In this document: positions 26,076-34,941 of the stretch, piece by piece
Position numbering within the stretch: the first letter of the stretch is position 1
Layout: the number at the start of each line of letters is the position of its first letter
DNA from: Pyxidicoccus sp. MSG2
GTDB taxonomy: Bacteria > Myxococcota > Myxococcia > Myxococcales > Myxococcaceae
Length of the DNA: 64,000 nucleotides
Assembly: GCF_026626705.1 (NCBI RefSeq)
Contig: NZ_JAPNKC010000001.1
Location: 8,016,001 to 8,080,000 of the forward strand
Reading direction: 5' to 3'
The notes under the pieces: generated by a model
Told to the model about the DNA's origin: nothing
Database searches by the model: none
Seen by the model: the letters and a program-made list of their open reading frames with translations, nothing else
Made by a program: the position numbers and the translations under genes

Positions 26076-26558
26076 CTACTTGCGCGGCAGCGGGAGGATG
26101 GTGTCCACCAACGTCATGAGCTGTGCGCAGCTCACCGGCTTGCGGACGAAGGCGCTGATGCCGGCCTTCTGACCGAGGGCGCGGACCTCCGCCACGTTCG
26201 GGTCGCCCGTCATCATCAGGATGGGGACCTTGGACAGCTTCGCGTTGGTGCTCGCGCGAATCTGCGCCGCGAAGTCCGCGCCGTTCATCCCGTCCATGTG
26301 GAAGTCGGTGAGGATGAGGTCCACCGGGCCCGACTCGGCCACCTTCAGTCCCTCTTCGGCGGACTCCGCCTCCAGGAACTCGAAGTTGCGGGCCATCAGG
26401 TAGATCTTCAGCAGCGTCCGGATGGAGCGGCTGTCGTCCACCAGGAGGACGCGCTGGGGCGCGGCGCCCGCGGCCGGGCGAGTCCCCAGAGGGCGGGTCG
26501 TCTCCGTCGTGGAGCGGTTGGGTACGGGCTCTGGAGAGGGGAGGGTTCCGGCCTTCAT
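26076..26558 (-). CDS. Single-domain response regulator with N-terminal extension
   Basis: A 160-residue CheY-like receiver. Acidic pair D41-D42 in V-L-L-V-D-D-S, phospho-acceptor Asp85 in I-L-T-D-F-H-M-D-G-M, Thr in L-M-M-T-G, and Lys in V-R-K-P-V. The first ~35 residues are a low-complexity Pro/Thr/Arg leader, unusual for a receiver protein; the next in-frame Met is well inside the domain, so the start at 26558 is kept. No output domain and no adjacent histidine kinase are present. It is closely similar in pattern (I-Y-L-M after the first helix, R-K-P-V or Q-K-P-V at the end) to the receiver at 44017, so the two belong to one subfamily. Confidence 0.85.
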   Translation of the reverse strand: MKAGTLPSPEPVPNRSTTETTRPLGTRPAAGAAPQRVLLVDDSRSIRTLLKIYLMARNFEFLEAESAEEGLKVAESGPVDLILTDFHMDGMNGADFAAQIRASTNAKLSKVPILMMTGDPNVAEVRALGQKAGISAFVRKPVSCAQLMTLVDTILPLPRK

Positions 26559-26643
26559 CGGATCATCAACCTCAGGTGGGGCTGTCCCCCTGGAAACTTT
26601 GTCATGTTGACGGAAGGAGGGGCCGAAGTCAAAGCCGGGACGC

Positions 26644-27891
26644 TCACGGGACTTCCAGGACGAAGGCCTGACTCGCCTCTGCGGGAAGTCGTGGGTCAAC
26701 GCCGATGGCGGGGTCCAGCTCATTGGGCACCCGCCACGTCTGGCCGGTGGATTGGATCAGCACCAGGGTATAGCGCCCCTTGGGCAGCTCCTTGAGGGGG
26801 GCGGGCGCCGCGGCATTGCTGGCGTCCAGCGCCAGCGGCCGCACCACCACCTGCAATTCCGAAATCGGGACGGGCGTCATGCGCGGGTTGCCCTGCTCAT
26901 CCGTGAGGGCGGCAAGGGGTCCATCCGGGATCAGTCCGGCGGCGAGCACCACCAGGTCCGGCTTGCCGTCCGGGGGGCTGTCCACGTGGGCGTAGTCCCA
27001 TTTGCCGTCGGCGCTCAACTCCAACACGCCGTTGCGGTCCAGGTCGTTCTCCTCCAGGAGGCCGGGCCCGGCGCCATCCAGCTTGCGCACCACCACGCGC
27101 GGCCAGAGGTCCGGGATGCCATCCTTGTTGGCGTCGTCCGGCACGCCGTCGCGGTTGGCGTCCACGTAGCTGACCATGAAGGCGGGCGGGCGCTGGTCCA
27201 CCACGCTGCCCTGGAAGCTCATCGGCTGCAGCCGCAGCACCTTGTTGCCGGAGCCCATCGTCCGGTCGCCCTGCACCACCTGGAAGGCGGGCCTGTCCAT
27301 CGGCACCCGGGCCGAGTCAGCGAAGCTCACCGAGACGCCCGTGAGAGGCTGGGGCAGGCCGTCCGCGTCCGCCGTGACTTCCAGCGGGAGGGGCGCGCCC
27401 GTGCTGGGGTCCACCGCGGCGCCGCCCACGTCGCCCATGTTGGGCTCGCTGGTGACGCCGTACCAGGGGTTGAAGTCCGGGCGGTGGCACGGCTGTGTCG
27501 CGGCGTCGCCGCAGGTGTCCGCGTCGATGAAGCCGCGCAGCGTGTATTTTCCCGCCTGCACCAGGCTGAAGGTGAAGGGCGCGGTGAAGGGCCCGGGCTG
27601 GTTGCCACCCAGCGCAGGGCCGAAGAGCTGCTCCGCGGGGATGACGGTGAAGGCGATGGGGCGGCCCGTGCCCTGCGGCGGGGGCGGCCGGTCCGCGTGG
27701 TAGAGGAACACGATGGCGTTGCCTCGCGCGCGGGACTGCACCACGAGGTTGCCCTCGATGCGGGCGGTGTGGGTGTTCTGCCGGCCGTCCGCGGTGGGGA
27801 CGATGGGCGGCGCCTCGCAGCCCAAGCCGATGACGGAGGTGAGGGCGAGGCCGCCGAGGGCCTTCGTCCAGGACAGGGTGGAGCGGCTCAT
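26644..27891 (-). CDS. Putative lipoprotein with Asp-rich calcium-binding-like repeat
   Basis: A 415-residue exported protein with an N-terminal signal ending I-G-L-G-C (Cys25), close to a lipobox. The first half resembles a beta-sandwich (R-I-E-G-N-L-V-V, K-Y-T-L-R-G-F-I-D-A-D). The middle carries D-A-N-R-D-G-V-P-D-D-A-N-K-D-G-I-P-D, an Asp-rich loop like thrombospondin type 3 or calcium-binding repeats, and a second D-L-D-R-N-G-V-L-E-L. No enzyme motif is seen. Its ATG overlaps the stop of the TonB receptor gene by four bases (ATGA), and it is the last gene of the kinase-receptor operon. An outer-membrane partner of the receptor is plausible. Confidence 0.7.
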   Translation of the reverse strand: MSRSTLSWTKALGGLALTSVIGLGCEAPPIVPTADGRQNTHTARIEGNLVVQSRARGNAIVFLYHADRPPPPQGTGRPIAFTVIPAEQLFGPALGGNQPGPFTAPFTFSLVQAGKYTLRGFIDADTCGDAATQPCHRPDFNPWYGVTSEPNMGDVGGAAVDPSTGAPLPLEVTADADGLPQPLTGVSVSFADSARVPMDRPAFQVVQGDRTMGSGNKVLRLQPMSFQGSVVDQRPPAFMVSYVDANRDGVPDDANKDGIPDLWPRVVVRKLDGAGPGLLEENDLDRNGVLELSADGKWDYAHVDSPPDGKPDLVVLAAGLIPDGPLAALTDEQGNPRMTPVPISELQVVVRPLALDASNAAAPAPLKELPKGRYTLVLIQSTGQTWRVPNELDPAIGVDPRLPAEASQAFVLEVP

Positions 27892-30416
27892 GGAGTCACC
27901 GTCAGCGTCGCATAGACGCGCCGCTCGATGCGATTGCCGAAGGGGTGCTGCGAGTGCGCGCCAGCCAGGTGACTGCCCACCAGCGCCACGTCCACGGTGT
28001 CCTTCACGGCCTGGTAGCCCACTCGCGCGTTGACCACGGTGTAGGCCGTCAGGGGGTTGGACAGCAGCTCGATGCTCGTGGGGTCCGCCGCGGCCGGCTC
28101 GCGCTCAATCCAGGTGGTGGACGAGGTGAAGGCCGCGTCCACGCCGAACTCCAGGTCCGCCTTGGTGCGGTAGGTGACGCCCGCATACAGCTTGAGCTGC
28201 GGGGCCTGGCTGCACGGGCCGCACTGGGCCTTCTCCTCGCGGTCCGACGTCACGTTCTGGAAGGCGGCGCTCGCCTTGAGGCCGAGGCCGTCCACCGGGG
28301 CCATGTTGGCGCCCACCTCCACGCCGCGCGCGGTGTAGACGGCGTCCTCGTTCTGGAAGAACGAGCGGCCGAGCAGATACGAGCCGGTGCCCGCGTCGTA
28401 GGACTCACCCGCGGGCAGCCGTTGCACGGCGGACAGGCCGATGAGGTCCCTCACCGTGTTCTGGTAGAGGGCTACGTCCCAGTCCACGCCCAGCGTCGGG
28501 GCCTCGCCACGCCAGCCCAGCTCGAAGGCGGTGAGGCGCTCGGCGCGCAGGTTGGTGTTGCCGGTGGTGAGCGCGCTGGCGCCATTGACGCCCGGCACGG
28601 GCACGGGGATTCGGGTGTAGGACTCCAGGAACGTCGGCTCGCGGAAGGCGGACGCCGCGCTAGCGCGGAAGGCCTGGCCCTCGAAGGGGATGAACAGCGC
28701 GGAGATGCGCGGCGAGTGCGCCAGTCCCGGGGTGCCGTTGTCCAGCAGCGGGTGCCGGTCCACGCGGTAGCTGGCCACGAGCCGCAGGGGCTCCACCAGC
28801 CGCCACTCGTCCTGCACGAAGGCGGCGGCATGGACCTCCTTGCGCAGCGGGCCCAGGTAGTTCCAGGCCACGCGCTTGAGGCGGCCCTCCACGCCCACGT
28901 TGAGCTGGTGCTCGCCGCCCAGGTGGAAGGCGCGCGCGAAGAGCAGCTCCGCGTTGAAGAGGTTGGAGCTGATGGTCGTGCCCAGCGAGCGCTGCCCGAT
29001 GGCCTCGTACTGCGGCCCCGCGTCACCGGAGATGTGGTTCCAGAACGTCTTCAGCTTGAGCGGCCCCAGCTCCACGTCGCCCTTGGCGTACGCGTTGAGG
29101 CCGTCCATGAAGTAGTTGCGGAGCAGGCCCAGCGGATAGATTTCCGTGGTGTAGCGGTGCACGCCGCCGGACAGGCCCACCTTGCGGTCGTCCGCGAAGG
29201 TGTAGATGGCGGACAGCGTGCCGCGCGCGCCGCGCATGCCGATGTCCGGGTCCGGGTCCTTCAGCTCCATGTCCGGCCGGCCGCTGGCGAAGTCGCGGCT
29301 CCACTTGTCCGCCTGCGAGTACGCCACCGCCGCGCGGTAGCTCAGCGCACCCGACTTGCCGTGGCTGAGGAACGAGCCCGCCGCGGTGTTGCCGGTGCCG
29401 CCGGTGACCGAGAAGCGCGCGCGCGGGCCGGAGCCGGGGGCCTGGGTGATGATGTTGATGACGCCCAGCATGGCGTTGGCGCCGTACAGCGCGCTGCCCG
29501 GGCCGCGGATGACCTCGATGCGCTCGATTTCCTCCAGGCCGATGGGGATGGAGGACCACAGCGTCAGGCCGAGGAAGTCCTGGTACTCGGTGCGGCCGTC
29601 CACCAGCACCAGCACCTTGTTGGCGATGCGCTGGTTGAAGCCGCGCAGGGACACGTTGGCGCTGCCCACGCCCAGCGACATGACGTCCGCGCCCGGCACG
29701 CGCCGCAGCAGGTCCGGCAGGTTGGTGGCGCCGGACAGGCGGATGTCCTCGGCGGTGATGACGGTGGTGGCGTTGGGCGCCTCCAGCGAGGACTGGGCAC
29801 GGCGGCTCGCCGTCACCACGCGCTCCTCGTACGGCACCGCGCCCTCGTCCGCGGCAGCCGCGACGTCGACACCGCCCACCGGGCCCGAGGCCACGGCGAT
29901 GGGGGCGGGGGCCGCGGCCGGGGCGCCGCCGGTGGGCATGGACTCGGCGCGCTCAATCGCCTTCTCCAGCCGCTCCAGGAGCACGCCCAGTTGCTGCTGC
30001 GTCTGGATGCTGGCGGGCGGCGGCGGCATGGGCAGCGCGGACTTGTCGTCCGGCGTGGTGGACGCGGTGGCGTCGCCGGTCTTCAGCTTCTGCTCGAGGA
30101 CGGCGATGGTGGTGGTCACCGTCGCCGCGTCCGGCGGGTTGCTGGCGAGGTAGCGCTGGTACGCGTCCAGCGCCTCCGTCAGCCGGCCGGCGTCGTGGTA
30201 CGCGCGGGCGATGTTGTAGAGGACGTTGGGGTGCGGCTTGATGGCGTAGGCGGCTTCCAGCTCGGAGATGCCCTCGTCGAACTGCTTCTGGGCAATCAGG
30301 CTCATTCCGTTGCGGAAGTGACGGCGCGCCTCCAGGCGGGCGTCCGCCAGGGCCTCTCCCGCGCAGAGACACAACGCGAGGAGGCCCGCACGTTTCAGGG
30401 CTGAGGGGGTTTTCAC
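27888..30416 (-). CDS. TonB-dependent outer-membrane receptor with N-terminal TPR domain
   Basis: An 842-residue protein. A signal peptide (residues 1 to ~25) is followed by a TPR region (about 26-100: L-E-A-A-Y-A-I-K-P-H-P-N, then Y-N-I-A-R-A-Y-H-D-A-G-R) and a Pro/Gln/Ala linker. The plug domain starts near V-V-T-A-S-R-R and has I-R-L-S-G-A-T-N-L-P-D-L-L-R-R-V-P-G and the I-E-V-I-R-G-P-G-S-A-L-Y-G-A-N-A signature. A beta-barrel of ~550 residues completes it. TPR in front of the plug is not found in ordinary siderophore receptors, and its position suggests a periplasmic interaction site. The start is GTG, overlapping the kinase stop (GTGA). The transported ligand cannot be predicted. Confidence 0.88.
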   Translation of the reverse strand: MKTPSALKRAGLLALCLCAGEALADARLEARRHFRNGMSLIAQKQFDEGISELEAAYAIKPHPNVLYNIARAYHDAGRLTEALDAYQRYLASNPPDAATVTTTIAVLEQKLKTGDATASTTPDDKSALPMPPPPASIQTQQQLGVLLERLEKAIERAESMPTGGAPAAAPAPIAVASGPVGGVDVAAAADEGAVPYEERVVTASRRAQSSLEAPNATTVITAEDIRLSGATNLPDLLRRVPGADVMSLGVGSANVSLRGFNQRIANKVLVLVDGRTEYQDFLGLTLWSSIPIGLEEIERIEVIRGPGSALYGANAMLGVINIITQAPGSGPRARFSVTGGTGNTAAGSFLSHGKSGALSYRAAVAYSQADKWSRDFASGRPDMELKDPDPDIGMRGARGTLSAIYTFADDRKVGLSGGVHRYTTEIYPLGLLRNYFMDGLNAYAKGDVELGPLKLKTFWNHISGDAGPQYEAIGQRSLGTTISSNLFNAELLFARAFHLGGEHQLNVGVEGRLKRVAWNYLGPLRKEVHAAAFVQDEWRLVEPLRLVASYRVDRHPLLDNGTPGLAHSPRISALFIPFEGQAFRASAASAFREPTFLESYTRIPVPVPGVNGASALTTGNTNLRAERLTAFELGWRGEAPTLGVDWDVALYQNTVRDLIGLSAVQRLPAGESYDAGTGSYLLGRSFFQNEDAVYTARGVEVGANMAPVDGLGLKASAAFQNVTSDREEKAQCGPCSQAPQLKLYAGVTYRTKADLEFGVDAAFTSSTTWIEREPAAADPTSIELLSNPLTAYTVVNARVGYQAVKDTVDVALVGSHLAGAHSQHPFGNRIERRVYATLTVTP

Positions 30417-31993
30417 TGGTACGGGTCGTCCTTGTAGGGCGACGAGCCGGAACCCTTGCCGGGCTTCGTGCTCGCCTTCTTCTTGGGCTGGAGCTTCTGG
30501 AGGATGCGCGCCTCGGGGCCTTCACCCTCGGCGGTGACCTTGATGGGCTGGTAGCCCGCGAGGTTGAAGGTCAGCTCCGCGCTGGCCTTGCCGCCGTCGC
30601 CGCGGGGCACCTCGAGGTTCAGGGGCGTCTCGCCCACGTCCTTCCCACGGTACGTCACGCGCGCGCCGCTCGGCTCGCTGGCGATCAGGAACCTCACCGG
30701 CTTGACGGGGTTGAGCTCCGCCAGGGCCAGTTCCTCGTCGTCGGCGCCGAGCGTGGAGGGCACCGCTGCCGCGGCGGCCGCCGAGGGATGCGCGGCGGCG
30801 GGGGCTTCCGACGGGGGCTCCGCGAGGGCGGAGGGCGGGAGCGGCTGCGGGGTGGTGGGGCGCATCGCGATGAAGGCGGCCCCGCCAGCGCCCAGCAGCA
30901 GCGAGCCCACGAACAGGCCGATGGCCAGCGGGCGCCGGCTCGGCCTGGGCTCCTCCTCCACGGAGATGTCCAGCGCCATGGTGCTGGGGCCGGAGCCCGT
31001 GGAGCTGATGGGGCCGCTGATGGGGCCGCTGCCGGTGCCCGTCAGGCGCGAGCCGCTGAACACGCCGCTGACGCCAATGGACGAGGCCACGCGGCGCATG
31101 GCGTCCATCACCTCGTCCATGGACTGGTAGCGCTCCGCCGGCACCTTGGCGAGGCACTTCATCACCAGCGCCTCCACCTCGGCGGGCACGCCGTGGCTGG
31201 GCCAGATGGAGCCGAAGGCGGGAGGCGGCTCGTTGATGTGCTTGACGATGACGTCGATGCTCTGCGACGCGAGGAAGGGCGGGCGGCCCATCAGCATCTG
31301 ATAGAGCACCACGCCCATGCTGTACACGTCGCTGCGCGGGTCGGCGACGTTGCGCGCCTGCTCCGGCGCCATGTACTGCGGCGAGCCGAGGATGATGCCG
31401 GCCTGGGTGAGCGAGGTGTCCTGTTGAAGGGCCGCGTCGCCGATGAAGGACTTCACGAGGCCGAAGTCCAGCACCTTCACCACGTCATGGTCCGTCTCCT
31501 GGTTGAGGACCATGACGTTGGCGGGCTTGAGGTCGCGGTGGATGAGGCCGACCTTGTGGGCCTCGCGCAGCGAGCGCGCCACCTGCTGGGTGATGTTGAG
31601 CGCGCGCGCCCATGGCAGCGGGCCCACCTGGGTGAGGAGCTGGCTGAGCGTCAGCCCCTCCAGGTACTCCATGGCGATGTAGTAGATGCCGTCGTCCGTC
31701 TTGCCGTAGTCGATGACGGTGACGGTGTTCGGGTGGCGCAGCTTCGCGGTGACGCTGGCTTCCAGGAAGAAGCGCTTCTGGAACCCGGGGTCCTTGCCCT
31801 CGCCATACTGCGGGTTGAGGACCTTGAGGGCGACCAGCCGGTCCAGCGGCGCCTGGATGGCCTTGTACACGCGGCCCATGCCACCGGCACCGAGAGTCTC
31901 CAGGATGCGGAAGCGCTCGTTGAGGACCCTGCCCAGCAGTGGATCTTCCAGCTCGGGCGGGGCGCCATCCGTCGGGGCGTTGCTTTCGATCAT
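30413..31993 (-). CDS. Membrane Ser/Thr protein kinase with C-terminal PEGA-like domain
   Basis: A 526-residue Hanks-type kinase. Gly-loop G-A-G-G-M-G-R-V-Y at 35-43, Lys57, catalytic H-R-D-L-K-P-A-N at 152-159, D-F-G at 176-178 and A-P-E-Q in the activation segment. After a Ser/Thr/Gly linker a membrane helix (I-G-L-F-V-G-S-L-L-L-G-A-G-G) separates the cytoplasmic kinase from an exported region. That region holds a PEGA-like domain (S-E-P-S-G-A-R-V-T-Y-R-G, then G-E-T-P-L-N-L-E-V) and a Lys-rich tail. The start at 31993 is chosen from the domain boundary. It is first in the operon with the TPR-TonB receptor and the lipoprotein, suggesting that it senses or modifies that outer-membrane system. 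Confidence 0.88.
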   Translation of the reverse strand: MIESNAPTDGAPPELEDPLLGRVLNERFRILETLGAGGMGRVYKAIQAPLDRLVALKVLNPQYGEGKDPGFQKRFFLEASVTAKLRHPNTVTVIDYGKTDDGIYYIAMEYLEGLTLSQLLTQVGPLPWARALNITQQVARSLREAHKVGLIHRDLKPANVMVLNQETDHDVVKVLDFGLVKSFIGDAALQQDTSLTQAGIILGSPQYMAPEQARNVADPRSDVYSMGVVLYQMLMGRPPFLASQSIDVIVKHINEPPPAFGSIWPSHGVPAEVEALVMKCLAKVPAERYQSMDEVMDAMRRVASSIGVSGVFSGSRLTGTGSGPISGPISSTGSGPSTMALDISVEEEPRPSRRPLAIGLFVGSLLLGAGGAAFIAMRPTTPQPLPPSALAEPPSEAPAAAHPSAAAAAAVPSTLGADDEELALAELNPVKPVRFLIASEPSGARVTYRGKDVGETPLNLEVPRGDGGKASAELTFNLAGYQPIKVTAEGEGPEARILQKLQPKKKASTKPGKGSGSSPYKDDPYQ

Positions 31994-32257
31994 GGTTGCC
32001 CCCGCCGACCGGGAAGGCACGCGACGCTCCGGTCGAACATGCCCGGCGATGCTAGCACTGCAATCCTCCACTCCCCAAGCGACCTGCCGGGTTGGCGCAG
32101 TGCGGCAAAGGCCGAGATTCCGGCCCGGGAGGCGCAAAGTCGGGCAGCGGACACCTCGTGGGTGACGTGCACGCGGCGACGTGGCCCGGGACTGGAGCCT
32201 GCCTGCCTGTCTGCCTGCTTACGGACGCACCGGAACGGGCGCGTTAGGGTGCCCTCC

Positions 32258-33124
32258 ATGAATGCGCGACTGTCCGAGCTGCTCTCCTCCGCGCCGCCAT
32301 ATCCCCGACGGGTGGTGTGCATGACGGAGGAAACGACGGAGGTGCTCTACCGTATTGGCGCGGGGGACCTGGTGGTGGGCGTGTCCGGCTTCACGGTGCG
32401 GCCGCCGGAGGCGCGCAAGAAGCCGCGGGTGTCCTCGTTCCTGGACGCGAACTTCGAGCGCATCCTCGATTTGAAGCCGGATCTGGTGCTCGGGTTCTCG
32501 GACCTGCAGGCGGACATCGGTCGCGAGCTGTGCAAGCGCGGCGTGCCCGTGTACCTGTTCAATCAGCGCTCCATCGCGGAGATATTGCAGTCGGTGCGGC
32601 TGACGGGCGCGCTGGTGGGCCGGGCGGAGGACGCGGCGCGGTTGGCGGAGGAGCTGACGGCGAACCTGGAGCGCCATGCGGAGGCCGCGGACCGGCTGCC
32701 GCGCCGGCCGCGCATCTTCTTCGAGGAGTGGCACGAGCCGCTCATCTCCAGCATCCGCTGGGTTTCCGAGCTGGTGGAGGTGGTGGGCGGCGAGGACGTG
32801 TGCCGCGAGTCGCGCGCGTCGCACGGCGCGAAGGGGCGCATCTTCGAGCCGGAGGAGGTGGCGAAGCGCAACCCGGACGCCGTCATCGCGAGCTGGTGCG
32901 GGCGCAAGGCGAAGCGGGAGAAGATTGTCTCCCGCCCGGGGTGGGCGGAGGTGACGGCGGTGGTGGAGGATCAGCTCTACGAGGTGAAGAGCAGCGTCAT
33001 CCTCCAGCCGGGCCCGGCGGCGTTGTCGGACGGCGTGGCGCAGCTCGCGCGAATCGTGGCGGCGGTGGCGCGCGGCGAGAAGCTGCCGGAGCTGCGCAGG
33101 GGAGACCTGCGCGCCGCGGCGTAG
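32258..33124 (+). CDS. BtuF-like periplasmic-binding-fold protein without a signal peptide
   Basis: A 288-residue protein of the Fe/B12-type substrate-binding fold (BtuF/FhuD class). It shows V-V-C-M-T-E-E-T-T-E-V-L-Y-R-I-G at the start, D-L-K-P-D-L-V-L-G-F-S-D-L near residue 70, and V-E-V-V-G-G-E-D-V further on, the standard landmarks of this family. The N-terminus M-N-A-R-L-S-E-L-L has no signal peptide and no upstream in-frame alternative with one is evident, so the protein should be cytoplasmic. No permease or ATPase gene is nearby. Cobalamin binding is the usual annotation for such orphan proteins; it is unproven here. Confidence 0.7.
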   Translation: MNARLSELLSSAPPYPRRVVCMTEETTEVLYRIGAGDLVVGVSGFTVRPPEARKKPRVSSFLDANFERILDLKPDLVLGFSDLQADIGRELCKRGVPVYLFNQRSIAEILQSVRLTGALVGRAEDAARLAEELTANLERHAEAADRLPRRPRIFFEEWHEPLISSIRWVSELVEVVGGEDVCRESRASHGAKGRIFEPEEVAKRNPDAVIASWCGRKAKREKIVSRPGWAEVTAVVEDQLYEVKSSVILQPGPAALSDGVAQLARIVAAVARGEKLPELRRGDLRAAA

Positions 33125-33179
33125 CGGACGGCCCGAGGTTGTCGCTGGCGGCAGGCGTGGCACGTGCCAGGATGGGCCC

Positions 33180-34934
33180 GTGCCCCTCCCGTTGCTCGCC
33201 CTCCTCGCCGTGGTCTCTTCCCAGACGCCAGCGGCACCCGCGTCCTCCGACGTCGCGGCCCAGCAGGAGAACTACGAGGAGTCCCTCGTCGCCTGGGCCC
33301 TGAAGGAGCAGGACCGCGTCGCGGAGCCCGAGCCCGAGGGGAAGGTGCTGGAGGAGGTCCTCGTCTCCACCGAGGAAGTCGTCGCGGAGAGCGACCCGTA
33401 CCCGGACTTCCTCAACATCTTCCACGTGCGCACCCGCGAGGAGGTGGTCCGCCGCGAGGTGCTGCTCCAGGCCGGCCAGCCGTACTCCACCGCGCTCGCG
33501 GATGAGACGGCGCGCAACCTGCGCTCGCTGCGCCTGTTCTCCGTGGTGCGGCTCGTCCCGGTGAAGGGCCGCGCGCCCGGCACGGTGGCGCTGCTCGTCG
33601 TCACCAAGGACCTCTGGTCGCTGCGGCTCAACAGCGACTTCGCCGCGGTGGGCTCGCTGCTCCAGTACCTGCGCCTGCAAGGCACGGAGCAGAACTTCCT
33701 CGGCCGGGGCAAGAAGCTGGCGGTGGACTTCACGCTGCGGCTGGACACGGTCAGCCTCGGGCAGAGCTACACGGACCCGCGCGTGCTCGGCAGCCGCTGG
33801 TCCCTCTCCGAGTCCGCGGCCCTCATCATCGGCCGCGAGAGTGGCCAGGCCGAGGGCTCTCGCGGCAGCCTCTCCGTCAGCCGGCCCCTGTACTCGTTGT
33901 CCACGCCGTGGAGCACCAGTACGTCCGTGGCGTGGAACGTGGAGACCAACCGCGTCTACCGCGGCGCGGACATCTGGCAGTTGCCGTTCCCCGACGGGCC
34001 CGCGGTGCCGTACGTCTACGAGACGGAGGAGGTGGCTGGCGGCGTCTCGTACACGCGCTCGTACGGCCTGCGCTACAAGTGGAACGTGGGCGGCACGCTC
34101 GGCGCGTACCACTACGCCTATGACCCTCCGGCCGCGTCCATGTTGAGCGACGCGCAGCTGGACTGGTTCCGCCGCAACTACCTGCCGCGCGCCGAGGACG
34201 CGGGCTATGCCTCGCTGTCCCTGCGCGCCTTCGAGGCCCGTTACGAGGTGATGCGCGACGTGGACTCGTACGCGCTCTCCGAGGACTTCCAGATAGGGCA
34301 CTCGGTGTCCGCGACGGTGCGCTATGCGCCCCCCATCTTCGGCTCGGCGTCGCACTTCGCGGAGCTCGGGGTGGCCGCGCGCTACCGCCTGCGCCTGGGA
34401 GATTCCCTCACCACCGCCTCCGCCGCGGCCGCCATCCGACGGCAGTTGGGCGAGGGCGCGGAGTGGAACAACCGGCGCTGGGCCACGGAACTGGCGCAGG
34501 TGTCTCCCAAGGTGCTCGGTGGACGCTTCGTGGCGCGCGGGCTCCTGGACGTGAATATCGACGACCTGTTCGACAGGATTACGCTGCTCGGCGGTGGCAA
34601 CGGGCTGCGCGGCGCGCGCGTGGACGCGTACTCCGGCAAGCGGCTGCTGCTGTTCAACGTGGAGTACCGCACCGCGCCGCTCGTCGTGCGGACGGTGCAC
34701 CTGGGCGGAGTGCTCTTCTTCGACTCGGGCAGCGCCTTCGACGACAGGCCGGACATGGTGCACACGGTGGGCGTGGGCGTGCGGCTGCTGTTCCCCCAGT
34801 TCAACGTGCTGCCGTTCCGCCTGGACTTCGGCTACGTGCTCAACGACGCGCGTCCCCCCGTGGGCAGCCGCTTCTCCATCGCGGGAGGACAGCTCACCGA
34901 CTTGCGGCCCGGCTTCCTGGACTCGCCGCTGTAG
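33180..34934 (+). CDS. Omp85/BamA-TamA-family outer-membrane protein
   Basis: A 584-residue protein starting at GTG with a short signal sequence (L-L-A-L-L-A-V-V-S-S). Residues ~55-150 form a POTRA-like unit (R-R-E-V-L-L-Q-A-G-Q-P-Y, then A-R-N-L-R-S-L-R-L-F-S-V-V-R). The rest is a beta-barrel with alternating aromatic strands (Y-L-R-L-Q-G-T-E-Q-N-F-L-G-R-G), ending at G-S-R-F-S-I-A-G-G-Q and a short tail. G-N-G-L-R-G is the conserved Omp85 turn near the end. Only one clear POTRA is visible, against five in BamA, so it is not BamA itself; assembly or secretion of specific proteins is more likely. It converges on the UPF0489-like gene with seven bases between. Confidence 0.75.
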   Translation: MPLPLLALLAVVSSQTPAAPASSDVAAQQENYEESLVAWALKEQDRVAEPEPEGKVLEEVLVSTEEVVAESDPYPDFLNIFHVRTREEVVRREVLLQAGQPYSTALADETARNLRSLRLFSVVRLVPVKGRAPGTVALLVVTKDLWSLRLNSDFAAVGSLLQYLRLQGTEQNFLGRGKKLAVDFTLRLDTVSLGQSYTDPRVLGSRWSLSESAALIIGRESGQAEGSRGSLSVSRPLYSLSTPWSTSTSVAWNVETNRVYRGADIWQLPFPDGPAVPYVYETEEVAGGVSYTRSYGLRYKWNVGGTLGAYHYAYDPPAASMLSDAQLDWFRRNYLPRAEDAGYASLSLRAFEARYEVMRDVDSYALSEDFQIGHSVSATVRYAPPIFGSASHFAELGVAARYRLRLGDSLTTASAAAAIRRQLGEGAEWNNRRWATELAQVSPKVLGGRFVARGLLDVNIDDLFDRITLLGGGNGLRGARVDAYSGKRLLLFNVEYRTAPLVVRTVHLGGVLFFDSGSAFDDRPDMVHTVGVGVRLLFPQFNVLPFRLDFGYVLNDARPPVGSRFSIAGGQLTDLRPGFLDSPL

Positions 34935-34941
34935 CCCCGGC

